From Rhynochetos jubatus (lineage: Eukaryota; Chordata; Aves; Eurypygiformes; Rhynochetidae): a stretch of DNA of 64,000 nucleotides. Where the stretch lies: positions 15,265,501-15,329,500 of the forward strand of contig CM050656.1 in the NCBI GenBank assembly GCA_027574665.1, given 5' to 3'. The notes below the pieces were generated by a model, which ran no database searches, was not told where the DNA came from, and saw only the letters and a program-made list of their open reading frames with translations. A program made the position numbers and the translations under genes. Of the stretch, positions 60,601-64,000 are shown piece after piece (position 1 is the first letter of the stretch; the number at the start of each line of letters is the position of its first letter).

Positions 60601-63600
60601 CCAGAAAATATGCACCTAAAAGAATACCCTGTGCAGTGTATAATTTTTTTCCCACAGTCACTGAAGTTTAAAAGAAAACAAAAACACTTTTAAGCTTCAA
60701 CTCAGATAATAGCAAAAATACTAACTTTGTTAGTGTATATGTTTGGAGAAGGAGGAATCAGGTTTTTGTGAGTCTTTTTTTTTTTTTTTTAATTCTTTTA
60801 TTAACACTTGCATGTTTTGGAGAAAAAGGTGTTTCATTTTCCTTGATTTTACATTCCACTCTATTGCTCATGCTATAGATAGTGTATACCTGTAATTTAT
60901 ACACTTTTTTCCTGCCTATCAAGCTTATATTTCTTATGAAATAATACTAATGATCAATTGTATGTGTTTATATTTTTTTATAAGAAACTCAAAGTACTTA
61001 TAGAAATGTGTCTAAATTTTTAGCTATTCATTACACTCTGTTTTACCTGCTTATCTGTGTATATTCATGCTGTTAAGATCTGAAAGTATACTGCTTAATT
61101 GATACATTTTCAGCTTTTTAAAGTGTGTGCCAAAATACCTACAGTGTTAAGAAAATGTATTAAGAATTTGCACATTAACTTTTCCATTTTCAAAATTCCC
61201 ACATTACTATGTAAAGATTCTTCTTCTGAACTTAGTTATAGAATCAACCAAATTAGAGAGATTCCATATCAAGAGAGGAACTGTTGTATATTTACTTAGG
61301 GAAATTTGGATACTTTTCAAACTCACAGTTAAAAATAATGTTCCTTTTTGGTTTTGCTATAGAGTAGGAATCAAAAATCATGACTGCTAGTCTTTTTTAC
61401 TTTCTTTCAATATTTTTACTAATCCTCATCAAACACCATCATAACCTTTAGAAATAAAACTTGGATTAACAAAATTTCTATCGAATTTTTACTGGGCTTT
61501 CCTGATTTTGCTGCTGTGCATTCCAGTGCTGTTTAAGGCCTGGGTCACAAGTACTGCTACATCACAATAAGTGTCATTAAAAGTCTAAGAACTTTCTATA
61601 ATGACCTTGTGGAGTGATCACAGATTTGTGCCTCTCTTCCTCCAGTGAGGCAGAAATGAAAGCTTACATGAGAAAAATTTAGCTAGATCCAACTTTTAAA
61701 AACCGAGCCAACACTTCAGCTTAGATCTAATTTTACATTCTGACTAATAGTTCTGGTGTAAATTGCCACATTTTCACTGCTATAGAAATCAAACTCTCTG
61801 ATTTCTGTATGTATGGAGAAATGCAACATATGTAGATAATGGCACAATCCTGTATTTATGATATTCCATTTTTCTATAAATATAGATGTTCAGTGATTAT
61901 CAATAGAGCTGCTCATTAAAATTCAGACTTAGACACAAAATGATGCCATTTTGTCTTAATATTTGAAAACCTAAAAATATCTCTCTAGCTCTCTGAAAAT
62001 CTGTATTTTAACATTTACGTTCAGCGCTTTATTGGAGTAGGAAATATTTCAAAGGGAAGAAACAAATTGTCCCATCAAAATACCCTAATGATTCAGAAGA
62101 CCATTTTTTTTTCTCAGCAAACCAAATATTAGGAATGAAGCGTAATCAAAAATCTCATGCTGCATTCCCACTTAAGGTGAGAAATAACTGATTATTTCAC
62201 TGAGTTTTTGATAACTAGTCTTGTTAGGAATAAGATCAAGCTCAGTTGCAGTCTTGCAGAATTGATGTCCCCTTTTCTGCATCCCTTATTCCAATAGTTT
62301 TATACTGTGAAAGGCTTCCTTTAATGATTGTTTGTGCCTTTGACAAACTAGCTAATTGTCCACTGCTCTATTCATCTCAATTCAGACTCATTACCCTTCA
62401 TTTCTTCTCTCTACCCTTCAGCAGCTACTGCCATGGCCTCACACTATCATACCCAGCAACGTAAAACCATTTTGCTGTAATGCCACAGGGAGCTGCTTTG
62501 TGCTACCTGCCAAGTAGATAGGAAGTAAATGGGCTATCTCTATTCCACATACTTCAAAAGCTCTTTCTGGAGCTTTCACTGTTACCTTCCCACCTTAATA
62601 ACCCAAATCCCACTTCGGCAATTTTCACTGTCTTGTTACTGACTACCCCTGATGTGACCGCTGAGCTACCCCTAGGGCTCTCAAACTAACCCTCCTCCTC
62701 CAGTGTTTGAGAGTTGGGTATGTGCTGAGGTGTATCCTAGAGTACACCTGTGACACAGGATGAGGGTTGTTTTGACTTTGAGGCTCTGTTTCTGCCTTCT
62801 GCTGCATGACCCACACACAAGATATAGCTGATTTGGAACATGCAAGCGCAGAGCACAGAGGAAGCCTCTGCACTGGTAAGCAAATGCAATTGATGAAGGT
62901 CTGTGTACAGGGAGTTTAAGGAAGTCAAGTGAATGGATGTCATGTGCAGTATGTGGGATTTGACAGATCTACGTCTCCTTGTCTCTGTATTGCTTTGGGT
63001 TTTTTCCATTGGTAAAAAGCTGTAGATGACAATTCTGAGTTTCTCCCAAATTTCCAAACAGAAGATTAGTTGGATTCATATTGCTCCCTAAATTGGTGCT
63101 ACTTTTAGGTCTCTCAGCAGCAGTCAGAACAAAGGTATTTTATAACATTTGGCTGTATAAATAAACATGAATAAATGTATAAATACAAAGGTGAATAAGA
63201 GTCACTGGCAGTTTTCACATATTTTGACTCTCCCTATGTAGTGCATAGCAGTCAGTCTTTCTGAGAATGGCTAATACATAGGAGATCTGTATGGAGTGAC
63301 AATTGGTGATAAATAAGGATCTACTTATTAAGTGGGGATAAGAGATATATTTCCTCATATGAGCCCAATTCTCCACATAAAGCACAAGAAGGGAATAGTA
63401 GTGTGGACTGTTAGTTGCTAGGCACTTGATTCATCTTAAACCTTAAGGACTTAGCATGGAGAACAACTAAGATAAATAATTTGTGTTGGCTGTGTCATCT
63501 CTTGCTTTTGCCAGAAAGTGTCAGTTTTTCCTTGCTCAGTAATAGCCTGATGGCAATTATTACATTTTAGTATGTTTGGTCCGGTGTAACTGTGTATAAA

Positions 63601-64000
63601 TGTATATTAAATAAATGAAAAGAAAAACCCAAAACATGAAAGTGTTTGTGAGCCAAACCCTATCAGATAAACAGATAATGGTTTTTCTCAGTGTAATTCA
63701 GCACCACAATGATAACCCAACAATAAAACCAACATAAGTACAGATATAAAGGTATGAAACAACATATTGTCAGAAGCAATAAAAAAGATTTAGCAATGCG
63801 TAACCAGGATAGATCCGCAAGAGGCCAAGCATGGCAGTGGTTTATTATACACACCTACCTACTGAAAGTCATAGTGAGCAGAATGTAAAAGAGAAAGAAG
63901 TGATAAATTTGTGATGGCTGTTTTTATTATTCTGCTCTTTAAGAGGGATCTAATTGGGAATTTGCATTCCACAAGAGTTCTGATTTTTTTGTGAGTCTGA
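57601..64000. other. Non-coding DNA to window end
   Basis: No gene was recognised. Poly(A) or poly(T) runs occur near 57970-57986, 58420-58436, 59933-59944, 59971-59988, 60073-60086 and 60776-60790. The - strand open frames at 62643-63057 overlap each other in different frames and look random. An old repeat fragment at 59337-59395 is listed separately. Confidence 0.5.
59337..59395. repeat. Possible old amniote repeat fragment
   Basis: TCTCCCACTGAAGCCGGTGA followed by GGGCTTTGCTGAATCAGGAC resembles the CTCCCATTGAAGTCAATGG... GCTGGATCAGGCC pattern of the repeat type suggested at 51871-52010. Divergence is high and the assignment is by eye. Confidence 0.45.

Noticed and set aside
1-64000. tRNA, rRNA, CRISPR array, prokaryotic operon or intact retrovirus
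   Set aside because: No cloverleaf with A/B boxes, no rRNA block, no regularly spaced repeats, no clustered long ORFs and no gag-pol-env sequence were seen on either strand.

Overview
This window looks like AT-rich, gene-poor nuclear DNA from a bird. Two sequence signals point there. One is a 5'-truncated CR1 LINE at 11.9-12.8 kb, whose reverse-transcriptase C-terminus and 3' UTR match the avian CR1 type. The other is a roughly 580-bp LTR at 23.7-24.3 kb of a type I associate with modern (probably neoavian) birds. There is no bacterial, viral or organellar gene organisation: no operons, no ribosome-binding sites, no rRNA or tRNA genes and no CRISPR arrays. The longest open frames are about 140 codons, roughly what chance gives in 64 kb read in six frames at this base composition, and I recognise none as a conserved protein except the CR1 remnant.

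Layout. 1-10.1 kb is unique non-coding DNA with G/T-rich tracts. 10.15-10.26 kb holds an ancient MIR-like SINE remnant. 11.94-12.76 kb is the CR1 copy, followed at once by a CR1 3' terminus in the opposite orientation. 15.2-15.6 kb is a locally GC- and CpG-rich patch. A long pyrimidine tract ending in CAG lies at 16.75-16.80 kb. 22.3-22.5 kb has a 116-bp segment flanked by 16-nt exact direct repeats. 23.73-24.31 kb is the solo LTR. 28.3-28.45 kb is a cluster of GATA motifs. 35.38-35.55 kb is a GC-rich patch with two dyads. Homopolymers and G-quadruplex-prone tracts are scattered throughout. Degenerate pieces of what may be one old amniote repeat lie near 42.4, 51.9 and 59.35 kb.

Genes. No gene can be assigned with confidence; the window is most simply a long intron or an intergenic desert. 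The best coding-type signal is a chain of AG/GT-bounded segments on the + strand (43508-43568, 47452-47489, then 53028-53089). They join without a stop in one frame and end in a transmembrane-like stretch plus a stop codon; an 18-nt candidate microexon at 16801-16818 is phase-compatible upstream. This could be a small membrane-protein gene, a lncRNA or chance, and RNA evidence would decide. No interacting gene set can be described.
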